This document shows positions 37,591 through 50,652 of a DNA stretch of 64,000 nucleotides, piece by piece. The position numbers and the translations under genes are program-made. The notes below the pieces were generated by a model that ran no database searches, was not told the origin of the DNA, and worked only from the letters and a program-made list of their open reading frames with translations. The stretch spans positions 1,338,277-1,402,276 of the forward strand of contig OZ025797.1 in NCBI GenBank assembly GCA_964019425.1. The letters run 5' to 3'. The stretch's first letter is position 1; each line of letters opens with the position of its first letter. This DNA comes from Flectonema sp. DT1601 (Eukaryota > Euglenozoa > Diplonemea > Diplonemida > Diplonemidae).

Positions 37591-38846
37591 TAATGTAAAA
37601 AAACCCGCAAACCCGCACTAGAGATACCCGTCGAGGCTCGCTTCGCTCGCTTTGTTTTGTTTTTGTTTTTTTGAATTCAACTTGTTTTTCCTTTGGTTGA
37701 GTATGCTAAAATGACAACGATGGCTGGGTTATTATAATGGATATGTGGATTATTTCAAGTTAACCATTTTTTTCCAGCTGCATTTTTCTTCTGGTGCCTT
37801 ACACAGCAAAAAAAGCAACCGAATTTTGTTCTACCACCAAGTGGAAAAAACCGCACTAATTTTTCCGCGCAGTAATATTTCCCCGCAGTAATTATTCAGC
37901 GCAGTAATATTTCCAGTTGCAGTATTATTCCTTACTTGGCCTATTCCATCGTCAGTCATTGCCCCCGCGTCATAGAACACCGGGTAGCCTGTCGTATGTG
38001 GTTGTATCTGAGAAAGGGATTTTTCAAGGAGTACAAATTCCTTAGTTTTTCTTCCTCTCTTCTGGTAGCAATGCAAAATTTCTTTTTGCTTCTTTAGCTA
38101 TTGCAGTTGCAACACTGACCTCAAAACAGTAGTGTTAGTTAGTTACAACACACAGTTAACATTATTTCAAATGCAGACATCAGTAATGGGAAAATATTGT
38201 TATCGCTCGAAAAGTATGATAAGCAGAAATCGTGTTAGAGGGGAAGACATTATAGAAACTCTTAATACATTCTAGTCTCTCGCGTGGTTAACCCAAGGCT
38301 TCAGGGGCCTCTGTCCAGTTAAAGTCACAAACTTTCATGTCGGTTTTCAGTCACTGCTGGTGTTAAAGATAAGTGCTGCTACAGGGCACTCAACCTGTAG
38401 TACGTGGCCCCCGAATCCCCATATTCGACAGCACATATGGGATTTTTTATCGATAGCAACTGTTGATTTCTTATATTGCAACCTGGTTTGGCCGAACCCT
38501 ATTCTCGTTTTTGCCAGTTTCAAGTTGCTTTCTATTTTATATTAGTATCAAGTTACCCCCAACACAGCTCTTATCGCTAAGCAAGTAGTAAAATGGCTAG
38601 CAGAGTGAACTCGAAGAACGAGGAGTCCCATGGGAAGGTGAATGACCATGTGCTGCATGCCAGAAGAAAGGGTGATGGTGTACGATCGCAAGGTCCAATG
38701 CCAAGGACAGACACTACAACTATGCAGACGGTGTTTAGATGCTTGCTGGAGTTGCCTATTAGTGATCTTGCTTATGTCATTTATCATTTCTTCCACAGAA
38801 AACAATCCCATCCCTCCCCAAAACAACAACAACACCACAAAAACAA

Positions 38847-41226
38847 ATGTCCACCTCATCCAATGTTCAGCTGAACGAACAAGTTTTAAAATGGATATCT
38901 GAGACCAAAGAAGCGATTAATACGACTCAAGAAGAATTCGATAAAGTAGTCAACATTATTTTAAAGGAGGGAAAAGGCCTAACTGGCGATGAAGCTGCCT
39001 TCATAAAAAGATGCGTCGTCATGTCTGGAAGTCTCGCAGATCACAAGCAGAAGCTAACAACAGACTTAGAGGACCTGAAGGTAGAAGAGAAAAACTACAG
39101 GGAGGTGCTGAAGAAATCTTCTGAGGTATACCTTTTACTTTTTGTTTGTAACGCATTTCGGGGTAAACCTGTCTGATCGGGTCCAACCTTTTTTTGTATT
39201 GGTCACAGTACAGCCCTTCGGATTGATTATTGAAATTACTTGTTCACCAAAAGAAAAACAATCATCCACACAGACGCCTGATGTTGTACCATACACAGTA
39301 GAGGAGGTAGAGAAGCTTTTGGACCCTTCAAAAATGAAGATGGAGACTGTTGTTGCAAATAAGCCACTCCTTGATAGGGAAAATGCACGCAATGCACTTG
39401 ATGTGGTGTTGCATCAAAAACGTATAAATGATAGGTGGCATGTCATCACAACTGTAGGAATTCCAGGCTCAGGGAAGACCTTCCTGCTACGTAAAGGGAT
39501 TATGTATGAATGGTATCCTGATCGAAGTATTATGATGACCTTTTATGAGCATGCACAGATTATCGATGATGGAAAGATGGATCCGCTTGTTGCCTTTGCT
39601 CGTCAGCTTGTCCAAACAAACAACTTCAGAGGAGACGTTGATTTCAACCGCATTGTAGACTTCCATGGAGTGATCACAGCCTTTCGACAGAAGCTTGGCC
39701 TATCTGATGAGATCCCTTTGATTGTCTGTATTGATGAACTTATTAAATTGCGTGAACATCACATTATGCTCTTGCGAAGGGAAGGTGTGGATGAGCAAAG
39801 GTTGAAACTCCAAGCCACAGATCGATGCAAAATGCTGAGAACTGCCCTGATGGCCTATCAGGACAGATGCACTAATAACAAGTTACCCGAGATACGATTT
39901 GTCTGGACGTCACACACCGAGTTGTTTGATAACGAAATGACCGCGTCTGTAGGTAGTCGTCGTCAGATCGTTCACATACCATTAACAAACCTAACTCATG
40001 AAAATGCCCTGAATCTATTGAGACTTGACGAACTTAAAGGGGCAGGGGATCTGGTAACTGAGTGGTCATTGAATATGTGTGCTGGTAATCCCCGTGCGAT
40101 TGTGAGTCTCCCCGAAGTGATTAATGACGCAAAGTGTTTTGGTACAGCTGGTCTTGCTTCACGCATAGCTAGTGGAATTTATAGAGCATGCATGTTTCAA
40201 ACGCTTCACATTTCATTTGTTGAGGACCACCTCGCTGCAGTTCTCACAAAGTCACTCAACAGTGCCACAGAGGATGCATTACGAATTAGGGGTGCTCTCC
40301 ACAAACTCTCCAATGGTGTTGAATGCTTAATTCCAAGTTTGGTTTGGGCATGGGCAAATGAAAAGCACACAAAGATGGTTGGGGAGTGGTTGATTGAATA
40401 TTTCGGCAGTGATGCAAACATGAACCCCAAAACATTTGAAGAGACAACACTCTACTTTGAAGGGCTTCTGAACCATGCATACAGACAGCTGAAGAAAACA
40501 CCATTTCTGAGTGAATATTTTGATGGGGCTGACCATATCCAGGAAAACATAAAAGAATTGATTGTTCACCCCAGGAAAGTGTTAAGAGCGGAAGAACCTT
40601 CATCCCTTAGCAGCTTGGGATCTGAAGAGCTTTACAATAAGCTCCAATCTGGACAAGCTGTGTACTCGAAAAATGTTGTCGGAGAGGGTGGTGACATTCT
40701 GATCCCTTTGATGCTCTCTGAAGGAAAGAAAAAGGCAACGCTCTACCTATTCTGTGCCCAGTGCAAACTAGCAAAGAGAGTCGATAGCCTCCAAGAAGTA
40801 GAAACGAAGGCTGTGGAAATTCCAGCTGTCCAGGAACTCCAGGCTTGGGCGAATAAACAGAAGAAACCACTTGATGTACATGGTCTTTATTTCACCACAC
40901 ACACACCCAAGCTTCAAACTGCAAAGCGGAAGGGTGTTTGGTTCACAAAGGATTCTATGGAGAAGTGGCTGAGCAGACTTGGTTTGCCAAGAGTCAATTA
41001 CCACCATGCAAGAACCTCAACATCTGGTAGCTCCGCTGACCCTGCATCACCAAAACATAAAGAATCAAAGGAAAATTCCAATCAAATACCCCACGACACC
41101 ACTAGAAATAAATTAAAAAGACACCTTTCAGAAAGCAGCAACGATACACCAAATCTAAGGTCTGAACCAACTGGTAGAGTTACTAAGAGAGGCAAAAGCC
41201 ATGTGTCGGAGGAAAATGACTGGTAA
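38847..41226 (+). CDS. CRN/RHS-type NTPase-nuclease, array copy 9
   Basis: Exons 38,847-39,125 and 39,214-41,226, product identical to copy 1. Unit 37,923-41,583, long form; it opens the third, incomplete block. Confidence 0.75.
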
Positions 41227-42507
41227 TAATGTAAAAAAACCCGCAAACCCGCACTAGAGATACCCGTCGAGGCTCGCTTCGCTCGCTTTGTTTTGTTTTT
41301 GTTTTTTTGAATTCAACTTGTTTTTCCTTTGGTTGAGTATGCTAAAATGACAACGATGGCTGGGTTATTATAATGGATATGTGGATTATTTCAAGTTAAC
41401 CATTTTTTTCCAGCTGCATTTTTCTTCTGGTGCCTTACACAGCAAAAAAAGCAACCGAATTTTGTTCTACCACCAAGTGGAAAAAACCGCACTAATTTTT
41501 TCTCAAAAAAACCGCACTAATTTTTCCGCGCAGTAATATTTCCCCGCAGTAATTATTCAGCGCAGTAATATTTCCAGTTGCAGTATTATTCCTTACTTGG
41601 CCTATTCCATCGTCAGTCATTGCCCCCGCGTCATAGAACACCGGGTAGCCTGTCGTATGTGGTTGTATCTGAGAAAGGGATTTTTCAAGGAGTACAAATT
41701 CCTTAGTTTTTCTTCCTCTCTTCTGGTAGCAATGCAAAATTTCTTTTTGCTTCTTTAGCTATTGCAGTTGCAACACTGACCTCAAAACAGTAGTGTTAGT
41801 TAGTTACAACACACAGTTAACATTATTTCAAATGCAGACATCAGTAATGGGAAAATATTGTTATCGCTCGAAAAGTATGATAAGCAGAAATCGTGTTAGA
41901 GGGGAAGACATTATAGAAACTCTTAATACATTCTAGTCTCTCGCGTGGTTAACCCAAGGCTTCAGGGGCCTCTGTCCAGTTAAAGTCACAAACTTTCATG
42001 TCGGTTTTCAGTCACTGCTGGTGTTAAAGATAAGTGCTGCTACAGGGCACTCAACCTGTAGTACGTGGCCCCCGAATCCCCATATTCGACAGCACATATG
42101 GGATTTTTTATCGATAGCAACTGTTGATTTCTTATATTGCAACCTGGTTTGGCCGAACCCTATTCTCGTTTTTGCCAGTTTCAAGTTGCTTTCTATTTTA
42201 TATTAGTATCAAGTTACCCCCAACACAGCTCTTATCGCTAAGCAAGTAGTAAAATGGCTAGCAGAGTGAACTCGAAGAACGAGGAGTCCCATGGGAAGGT
42301 GAATGACCATGTGCTGCATGCCAGAAGAAAGGGTGATGGTGTACGATCGCAAGGTCCAATGCCAAGGACAGACACTACAACTATGCAGACGGTGTTTAGA
42401 TGCTTGCTGGAGTTGCCTATTAGTGATCTTGCTTATGTCATTTATCATTTCTTCCACAGAAAACAATCCCATCCCTCCCCAAAACAACAACAACACCACA
42501 AAAACAA

Positions 42508-44887
42508 ATGTCCACCTCATCCAATGTTCAGCTGAACGAACAAGTTTTAAAATGGATATCTGAGACCAAAGAAGCGATTAATACGACTCAAGAAGAATTC
42601 GATAAAGTAGTCAACATTATTTTAAAGGAGGGAAAAGGCCTAACTGGCGATGAAGCTGCCTTCATAAAAAGATGCGTCGTCATGTCTGGAAGTCTCGCAG
42701 ATCACAAGCAGAAGCTAACAACAGACTTAGAGGACCTGAAGGTAGAAGAGAAAAACTACAGGGAGGTGCTGAAGAAATCTTCTGAGGTATACCTTTTACT
42801 TTTTGTTTGTAACGCATTTCGGGGTAAACCTGTCTGATCGGGTCCAACCTTTTTTTGTATTGGTCACAGTACAGCCCTTCGGATTGATTATTGAAATTAC
42901 TTGTTCACCAAAAGAAAAACAATCATCCACACAGACGCCTGATGTTGTACCATACACAGTAGAGGAGGTAGAGAAGCTTTTGGACCCTTCAAAAATGAAG
43001 ATGGAGACTGTTGTTGCAAATAAGCCACTCCTTGATAGGGAAAATGCACGCAATGCACTTGATGTGGTGTTGCATCAAAAACGTATAAATGATAGGTGGC
43101 ATGTCATCACAACTGTAGGAATTCCAGGCTCAGGGAAGACCTTCCTGCTACGTAAAGGGATTATGTATGAATGGTATCCTGATCGAAGTATTATGATGAC
43201 CTTTTATGAGCATGCACAGATTATCGATGATGGAAAGATGGATCCGCTTGTTGCCTTTGCTCGTCAGCTTGTCCAAACAAACAACTTCAGAGGAGACGTT
43301 GATTTCAACCGCATTGTAGACTTCCATGGAGTGATCACAGCCTTTCGACAGAAGCTTGGCCTATCTGATGAGATCCCTTTGATTGTCTGTATTGATGAAC
43401 TTATTAAATTGCGTGAACATCACATTATGCTCTTGCGAAGGGAAGGTGTGGATGAGCAAAGGTTGAAACTCCAAGCCACAGATCGATGCAAAATGCTGAG
43501 AACTGCCCTGATGGCCTATCAGGACAGATGCACTAATAACAAGTTACCCGAGATACGATTTGTCTGGACGTCACACACCGAGTTGTTTGATAACGAAATG
43601 ACCGCGTCTGTAGGTAGTCGTCGTCAGATCGTTCACATACCATTAACAAACCTAACTCATGAAAATGCCCTGAATCTATTGAGACTTGACGAACTTAAAG
43701 GGGCAGGGGATCTGGTAACTGAGTGGTCATTGAATATGTGTGCTGGTAATCCCCGTGCGATTGTGAGTCTCCCCGAAGTGATTAATGACGCAAAGTGTTT
43801 TGGTACAGCTGGTCTTGCTTCACGCATAGCTAGTGGAATTTATAGAGCATGCATGTTTCAAACGCTTCACATTTCATTTGTTGAGGACCACCTCGCTGCA
43901 GTTCTCACAAAGTCACTCAACAGTGCCACAGAGGATGCATTACGAATTAGGGGTGCTCTCCACAAACTCTCCAATGGTGTTGAATGCTTAATTCCAAGTT
44001 TGGTTTGGGCATGGGCAAATGAAAAGCACACAAAGATGGTTGGGGAGTGGTTGATTGAATATTTCGGCAGTGATGCAAACATGAACCCCAAAACATTTGA
44101 AGAGACAACACTCTACTTTGAAGGGCTTCTGAACCATGCATACAGACAGCTGAAGAAAACACCATTTCTGAGTGAATATTTTGATGGGGCTGACCATATC
44201 CAGGAAAACATAAAAGAATTGATTGTTCACCCCAGGAAAGTGTTAAGAGCGGAAGAACCTTCATCCCTTAGCAGCTTGGGATCTGAAGAGCTTTACAATA
44301 AGCTCCAATCTGGACAAGCTGTGTACTCGAAAAATGTTGTCGGAGAGGGTGGTGACATTCTGATCCCTTTGATGCTCTCTGAAGGAAAGAAAAAGGCAAC
44401 GCTCTACCTATTCTGTGCCCAGTGCAAACTAGCAAAGAGAGTCGATAGCCTCCAAGAAGTAGAAACGAAGGCTGTGGAAATTCCAGCTGTCCAGGAACTC
44501 CAGGCTTGGGCGAATAAACAGAAGAAACCACTTGATGTACATGGTCTTTATTTCACCACACACACACCCAAGCTTCAAACTGCAAAGCGGAAGGGTGTTT
44601 GGTTCACAAAGGATTCTATGGAGAAGTGGCTGAGCAGACTTGGTTTGCCAAGAGTCAATTACCACCATGCAAGAACCTCAACATCTGGTAGCTCCGCTGA
44701 CCCTGCATCACCAAAACATAAAGAATCAAAGGAAAATTCCAATCAAATACCCCACGACACCACTAGAAATAAATTAAAAAGACACCTTTCAGAAAGCAGC
44801 AACGATACACCAAATCTAAGGTCTGAACCAACTGGTAGAGTTACTAAGAGAGGCAAAAGCCATGTGTCGGAGGAAAATGACTGGTAA
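42508..44887 (+). CDS. CRN/RHS-type NTPase-nuclease, array copy 10
   Basis: Exons 42,508-42,786 and 42,875-44,887, product identical to copy 1. Unit 41,584-45,244, long form; last complete unit. Confidence 0.75.
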
Positions 44888-46168
44888 TAATGTAAAAAAA
44901 CCCGCAAACCCGCACTAGAGATACCCGTCGAGGCTCGCTTCGCTCGCTTTGTTTTGTTTTTGTTTTTTTGAATTCAACTTGTTTTTCCTTTGGTTGAGTA
45001 TGCTAAAATGACAACGATGGCTGGGTTATTATAATGGATATGTGGATTATTTCAAGTTAACCATTTTTTTCCAGCTGCATTTTTCTTCTGGTGCCTTACA
45101 CAGCAAAAAAAGCAACCGAATTTTGTTCTACCACCAAGTGGAAAAAACCGCACTAATTTTTTCTCAAAAAAACCGCACTAATTTTTCCGCGCAGTAATAT
45201 TTCCCCGCAGTAATTATTCAGCGCAGTAATATTTCCAGTTGCAGTATTATTCCTTACTTGGCCTATTCCATCGTCAGTCATTGCCCCCGCGTCATAGAAC
45301 ACCGGGTAGCCTGTCGTATGTGGTTGTATCTGAGAAAGGGATTTTTCAAGGAGTACAAATTCCTTAGTTTTTCTTCCTCTCTTCTGGTAGCAATGCAAAA
45401 TTTCTTTTTGCTTCTTTAGCTATTGCAGTTGCAACACTGACCTCAAAACAGTAGTGTTAGTTAGTTACAACACACAGTTAACATTATTTCAAATGCAGAC
45501 ATCAGTAATGGGAAAATATTGTTATCGCTCGAAAAGTATGATAAGCAGAAATCGTGTTAGAGGGGAAGACATTATAGAAACTCTTAATACATTCTAGTCT
45601 CTCGCGTGGTTAACCCAAGGCTTCAGGGGCCTCTGTCCAGTTAAAGTCACAAACTTTCATGTCGGTTTTCAGTCACTGCTGGTGTTAAAGATAAGTGCTG
45701 CTACAGGGCACTCAACCTGTAGTACGTGGCCCCCGAATCCCCATATTCGACAGCACATATGGGATTTTTTATCGATAGCAACTGTTGATTTCTTATATTG
45801 CAACCTGGTTTGGCCGAACCCTATTCTCGTTTTTGCCAGTTTCAAGTTGCTTTCTATTTTATATTAGTATCAAGTTACCCCCAACACAGCTCTTATCGCT
45901 AAGCAAGTAGTAAAATGGCTAGCAGAGTGAACTCGAAGAACGAGGAGTCCCATGGGAAGGTGAATGACCATGTGCTGCATGCCAGAAGAAAGGGTGATGG
46001 TGTACGATCGCAAGGTCCAATGCCAAGGACAGACACTACAACTATGCAGACGGTGTTTAGATGCTTGCTGGAGTTGCCTATTAGTGATCTTGCTTATGTC
46101 ATTTATCATTTCTTCCACAGAAAACAATCCCATCCCTCCCCAAAACAACAACAACACCACAAAAACAA

Positions 46169-48465
46169 ATGTCCACCTCATCCAATGTTCAGCTGAACGA
46201 ACAAGTTTTAAAATGGATATCTGAGACCAAAGAAGCGATTAATACGACTCAAGAAGAATTCGATAAAGTAGTCAACATTATTTTAAAGGAGGGAAAAGGC
46301 CTAACTGGCGATGAAGCTGCCTTCATAAAAAGATGCGTCGTCATGTCTGGAAGTCTCGCAGATCACAAGCAGAAGCTAACAACAGACTTAGAGGACCTGA
46401 AGGTAGAAGAGAAAAACTACAGGGAGGTGCTGAAGAAATCTTCTGAGGTATACCTTTTACTTTTTGTTTGTAACGCATTTCGGGGTAAACCTGTCTGATC
46501 GGGTCCAACCTTTTTTTGTATTGGTCACAGTACAGCCCTTCGGATTGATTATTGAAATTACTTGTTCACCAAAAGAAAAACAATCATCCACAGACGCCTG
46601 ATGTTGTACCATACACAGTAGAGGAGGTAGAGAAGCTTTTGGACCCTTCAAAAATGAAGATGGAGACTGTTGTTGCAAATAAGCCACTCCTTGATAGGGA
46701 AAATGCACGCAATGCACTTGATGTGGTGTTGCATCAAAAACGTATAAATGATAGGTGGTATGTCATCACAACTGTAGGAATTCCAGGCTCAGGGAAGACC
46801 TTCCTGCTACGTAAAGGGATTATGAATGAATGGTATCCTGATCGAAGTATTATGATGACCTTTTATGAGCATGCACAGATTATCGATGATGGAAAGATGG
46901 ATCCGCTTGTTGCCTTTGCTCGTCAGCTTGTCCAAACAAACAACTTCAGAGGAGACGTTGATTTCAACCGCATTGTAGACTTCCATGGAGTGATCACAGC
47001 CTTTCGACAGAAGCTTGAACTCTCTGATGAGATCCCTTTGATTGTCTGTGTTGATGAACTTATTAAATTGCGTGAACATCACATTATGGAGCTTCAGAAA
47101 CAAAGTGTGGATAAATCAGAACTCAAGAGTTGTGCAACAAATAGATGCAAAGCGCTGAGAACTGCCCTGATGGCCTATCAGGACATGTGTACCAATCGAA
47201 AGTTACCTGAGATACGATTTGTCTGGACGTCACACACCGAGTTGTTTGATAACGAAATGACCGCGTCTGTAGGTAGTCGTCGTCAGATCGTTCACATACC
47301 ATTAACAAACCTAACTCATGAAAATGCCCTGAATCTATTGAGACTTGACGAACTTAAAGGGGCAGGGGATCTGGTAACTGAGTGGTCATTGAATATGTGT
47401 GCTGGTAATCCCCGTGCGATTGTGAGTCTCCCCGGAGTGATTAATGACGCAAAGCGTTTTGGTACAGCTGGTCTTGCTTCACGCATAGCTAGTGGAATTT
47501 ATAGAGCATGCATGTTTCAAACGCTTCACATTTCATTTGTTGAGGACCACCTCGCTGCAGTTCTCACAAAGTCACTCAACAGTGCCACAGAGGATGCATT
47601 AAGAATTAGGGGTGCTCTCCACAAACTCTCCAATGGTGTTGAATGCTTAATTCCAAGTTTGGTTTGGGCATGGGCAAATGAAAAGCACACAAAGATGGTT
47701 GGGGAGTGGTTGATTGAATATTTCGGCAGTGATGCAAACATGAACCCCAAAACATTTGAAGAGACAACACTCTACTTTGAAGGGCTTCTGAACCATGCAT
47801 ACAGACAGCTGAAGAAAACACCATTTCTGAGTGAATATTTTGATGGGGCTGACCATATCCAGGAAAACATAAAAGAATTGATTGTTCACCCCAGGAAAGT
47901 GTTAAGAGCGGAAGAACCTTCATCCCTTAGCAGCTTGGGATCTGAAGAGCTTTACAATAAGCTCCAATCTGGACAAGCTGTGTACTCGAAAAATGTTGTC
48001 GGAGAGGGTGGTGACATTCTGATCCCTTTGATGCTCTCTGAAGGAAAGAAAAAGGCAACGCTCTACCTATTCTGTGCCCAGTGCAAACTAGCAAAGAGAG
48101 TCGATAGCCTCCAAGAAGTAGAAACGAAGGCTGTGGAAATTCCAGCTGTCCAGGAACTCCAGGCTTGGGCGAATAAACAGAAGAAACCACTTGATGTACA
48201 TGGTCTTTATTTCACCACACACACACCCAAGCTTCAAACTGCAAAGCGGAAGGGTGTTTGGTTCACAAAGGATTCTATGGAGAAGTGGCTGAGCAGACTT
48301 GGTTTGCCAAGAGTCAATTACCACCATGCAAGAACCTCGACATCTGGTAGCTCCGCATTACTCAGACACCGGGCGATGAGCTGGTCTACACAACAAAGAC
48401 CCCATCTACCCACAGCTAGATGCAATGCCCCAAACCTTTTACGGCGAATCTGTAGATTTTTGTAG
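46169..48465 (+). pseudogene. terminal, diverged copy 11 of the NTPase-nuclease gene
   Basis: It lies in the truncated unit 45,245-48,356. The header and most of the NTPase-nuclease region match the other copies. A patch at roughly 47,015-47,215, just after Walker B, is clearly more diverged, as if copied from a related gene. The basic tail is replaced by unrelated sequence after 48,356. Walker A, Walker B and the D...QxK nuclease residues are still recognisable. It looks broken (about one break, plus the replaced end), which is common for the edge copy of an array. Confidence 0.6.
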
Positions 48466-48860
48466 AACTTTGATTTCTTATATTTCTATGGTGGCTTCAG
48501 TTACACCTTGAGAAAGAAAAAAAGAACCTTCTGGTACAATGCTGAGTCATCGTCCATTGCCTTCTCGGATCCCATGAGTTCTTTTAAGATGCTTTAATCC
48601 GCCGTTCTCCAATAGATTTAAGAAAGGTCCCTCAATTTCTTTTTAAGGGAAAACGCGTGTCTACTACTGCGTTCCATAGGCTAATCGAGCTGGTATTCGC
48701 TATGTAGGTTTACTGTTCCTTGATAGAAGAAATTCCCAAAAGTCCTTCAAAGTTTGTTTTAAAAAAACCAAAAACTAGTTGAAACAATAAAAGAAGAAGA
48801 AGACGAATAGGAAGAATGAACGTGTGAAGGAAAAAAAATAAATAAATAAAAGAAGGAGCA

Positions 48861-48945
48861 AGACTCGCTTCGCTCGTGCAAAGTTACTTATTTTGTGTTA
48901 TTTTGAATTTAATTTGTTTTTCCTTTGCTTAAGTATGCTAAAATC
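48861..48945 (+). repeat. octamer-headed dispersed repeat, 5'-truncated copy
   Basis: It matches the body of the family (CTCGCTTCGCTCG, GCAAAGTTA, TTTGTTTTTCCTTTGCTTAA, GTATGCTAAAAT) but lacks the octamers and the CACTAGAGATACC segment at its start. Confidence 0.6.
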
Positions 48946-48997
48946 CAAGGTCCGGCGCAGTTATGACATTAAGCTGACTGTCATCTTACCTGATCCT

Positions 48998-49202
48998 TTT
49001 GGTTTTCATTTCTTGCTGAGTGATATGGTTATGTGCTGCCCAAATCCTTTGTGGTACGTTTCTAAAGCTTTTCGGTAAGCCCACAGTACAATTATAATGC
49101 TTTGGGCAACTGGGGGTGAACGATCCTCGGTACTGTTCCGGGGTTTTCTATTTTCTTTCGTGGAGTGTGGGCATATGGCACATGTGGTCGTATTATAAAG
49201 AA
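48998..49202 (+). repeat. 205-bp duplicated segment, copy A
   Basis: Matches 55,041-55,245 base for base as far as I can read (TTTGGTTTTC ... TATTATAAAGAA). It follows an effector-like gene by about 530 bp, and an octamer-headed repeat follows it by about 150 bp, the same order as copy B. Confidence 0.85.
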
Positions 49203-49353
49203 AGATGTATATGAAAGAAAGAAGATTTTTTATTTTTTTCACCTTCAGATCATTTCTCTTTTATTTTCTTTAGTTGTTTACAACCTGTTAGCCTCTGGGC
49301 AAGGTGGAGGCTGGAAGTCGAGCACTTCCATCCAATACTATGAAACTACAATC

Positions 49354-49605
49354 AAATGTAAAAAAACCCGCAAACCCGCACTAGAGATACCCATCAGGCT
49401 CGCTTCGCTTGCGCAAAGTTATTTATTTTTTGTTTTTCTGAATTAAGCTTGTTTTTCCTTTGCCTAAGCATGCAAAACTTAAAACGATGGCTAGGTAATA
49501 GTGAGTACGTCGCTTATTTCAAGTTGCCCATTTTTATCTTTCTGAACAACCTTATTTTACAACCAAGTCAGTTTTTATTCCCTGTCAGGCTTTTTGGCCT
49601 CTTTT
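49354..49605 (+). repeat. octamer-headed dispersed repeat, full-length copy
   Basis: It begins AATGTAAAAAAACCCGCAAA as in the array units, continues through CACTAGAGATACCC and the GCTCGCTTCGCTTGC box, and extends to TTTCTGAACAACC, TTTATTCCCTGT and CAGGCTTTTTGGC, the last parts shared only with the copy at 55,361. Confidence 0.75.
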
Positions 49606-50265
49606 GGGGCATCCTTTCTGTTGTTCTATCTCTCAGTTAATTTTAGTTTTCTGTTTCATTCAGCTTTTTCTTCGCAAACGCAAACTGAACTTAAAAACAA
49701 ATAATCTTCTGCCAAAGCGGATGGAACGCATCTTTACAATCAAGAGAACTACCAACTGGGTCAAGTGGTTACCCACATTGATCTCTCAGTACAACAGAAC
49801 CCCTCACCGTACTCTACACGAGCAAGCTCCAGATGATATTACAAACGATTCAACAGAGGTCATGGTAGACAACATTGAAAAGTAGCAACCTGCTCCATCT
49901 AGCGGGTTTGTTGTGGGAGACGATGTAAGAAGAAGATTGAAAAAGACGATATTCGACAAGGGAACAAAGCAGGTATGGACGAAGACGATTTACAAGATCA
50001 ACCACCTTAATGATGTCACAGCTAGACTCAATGATGGTTCAAGGGTTCGGTTCGATGACCTGCTTCCAATTGAGAAGGTTCGCAAACGGAGTGAGGATGC
50101 TGTTGTTGAAGAACCATCCCGAAGATCTGTTGAGACAAGGCACAAGACAGACAGAAAGATAAAGAAAGATATCCCCAAGAAATATCTGGATCTGATCGAC
50201 CAACCACTGGATAAGATTGATAGACGCCAGAGAGCCAAAAGGTTTTGAACACATCTCATGCTTAT

Positions 50266-50274
50266 GTATATAAG
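50266..50274 (+). promoter_or_regulatory. TATA-like box before the 76-aa frame
   Basis: GTATATAAG lies 38 bases before the ATG at 50,312. A second such element (CTATATAGA, about 50,600) precedes the ATG at 50,653 by about 50 bases. Confidence 0.4.
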
Positions 50275-50311
50275 AACAAAACATATCACATCCAAACATA
50301 CCAAACTAAAC

Positions 50312-50542
50312 ATGCCCCACTTTAGAACTTCTGAGTACTACAAGGATCTTATTCACAAACAGATGGTCGACGATGGATGCTACCCATCCCAGACGAAAGC
50401 ATACAACGCATACAGAACGTGGAAGTACCGCCATTCAGTTCGTGGGGATGTTGAATGCGAATCATGCAGGACTATGTATAACCCCGATTCCCACGAAGCC
50501 CATTTAGAAAGTCCCACTCATATCTTACGAGCCAAAGAATGA
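50312..50542 (+). CDS. 76-aa zinc-finger-like protein of the fossil element
   Basis: Compact frame with a C-terminal CESC...H...H arrangement (CxxC, then two His about 12-20 residues later), suggesting one zinc finger. The N-terminal half is basic and tyrosine-rich. No family recognised; placed with the element because of spacing and the TATA-like box. Confidence 0.4.
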   Translation: MPHFRTSEYYKDLIHKQMVDDGCYPSQTKAYNAYRTWKYRHSVRGDVECESCRTMYNPDSHEAHLESPTHILRAKE

Positions 50543-50652
50543 ACCATTTGTCACAGGTATACATATTTTCCCCCTTCTCGGTTTTTATTTTTCCCTTGAC
50601 TATATAGACTGTGTACATATACTCATATTACAAAACCAATAAAAATTTCATA

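Larger units (their letters stand above)
8685..48356 (+). repeat. tandem array: ten full 3.66-kb units plus a truncated eleventh
   Basis: Units start at 8685, 12346, 16007, 19668, 23304, 26965, 30626, 34287, 37923, 41584 and 45245. Eight full units are 3,661 bp; the fourth and eighth are 3,636 bp because they lack one 25-bp stretch. All are head to tail on +. The left edge was set where unit 1 stops matching the end of later units (common sequence starts TATTATTCC). The right edge, 48,356, is where unit 11 departs from the others within the gene. Every full unit holds one complete gene, its promoter-side region and a 3' dispersed repeat. The reading frames of copies 1-10 translate identically, so the array is very young or kept uniform by recombination. 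Confidence 0.95.
48466..49689. other. repeat-rich spacer after the array
   Basis: No gene is supported. It contains an A-rich stretch (48,770-48,850), fragments of the octamer-headed repeat, and a 205-bp segment duplicated at 55,041; these are listed separately. Short open frames follow the repeats and have no domain. Confidence 0.6.

Noticed and set aside
8685-48356. CRISPR or other spacer array
   Set aside because: The repeat unit is 3.66 kb and contains a gene; there are no short repeats with unique spacers, and the organism is eukaryotic.
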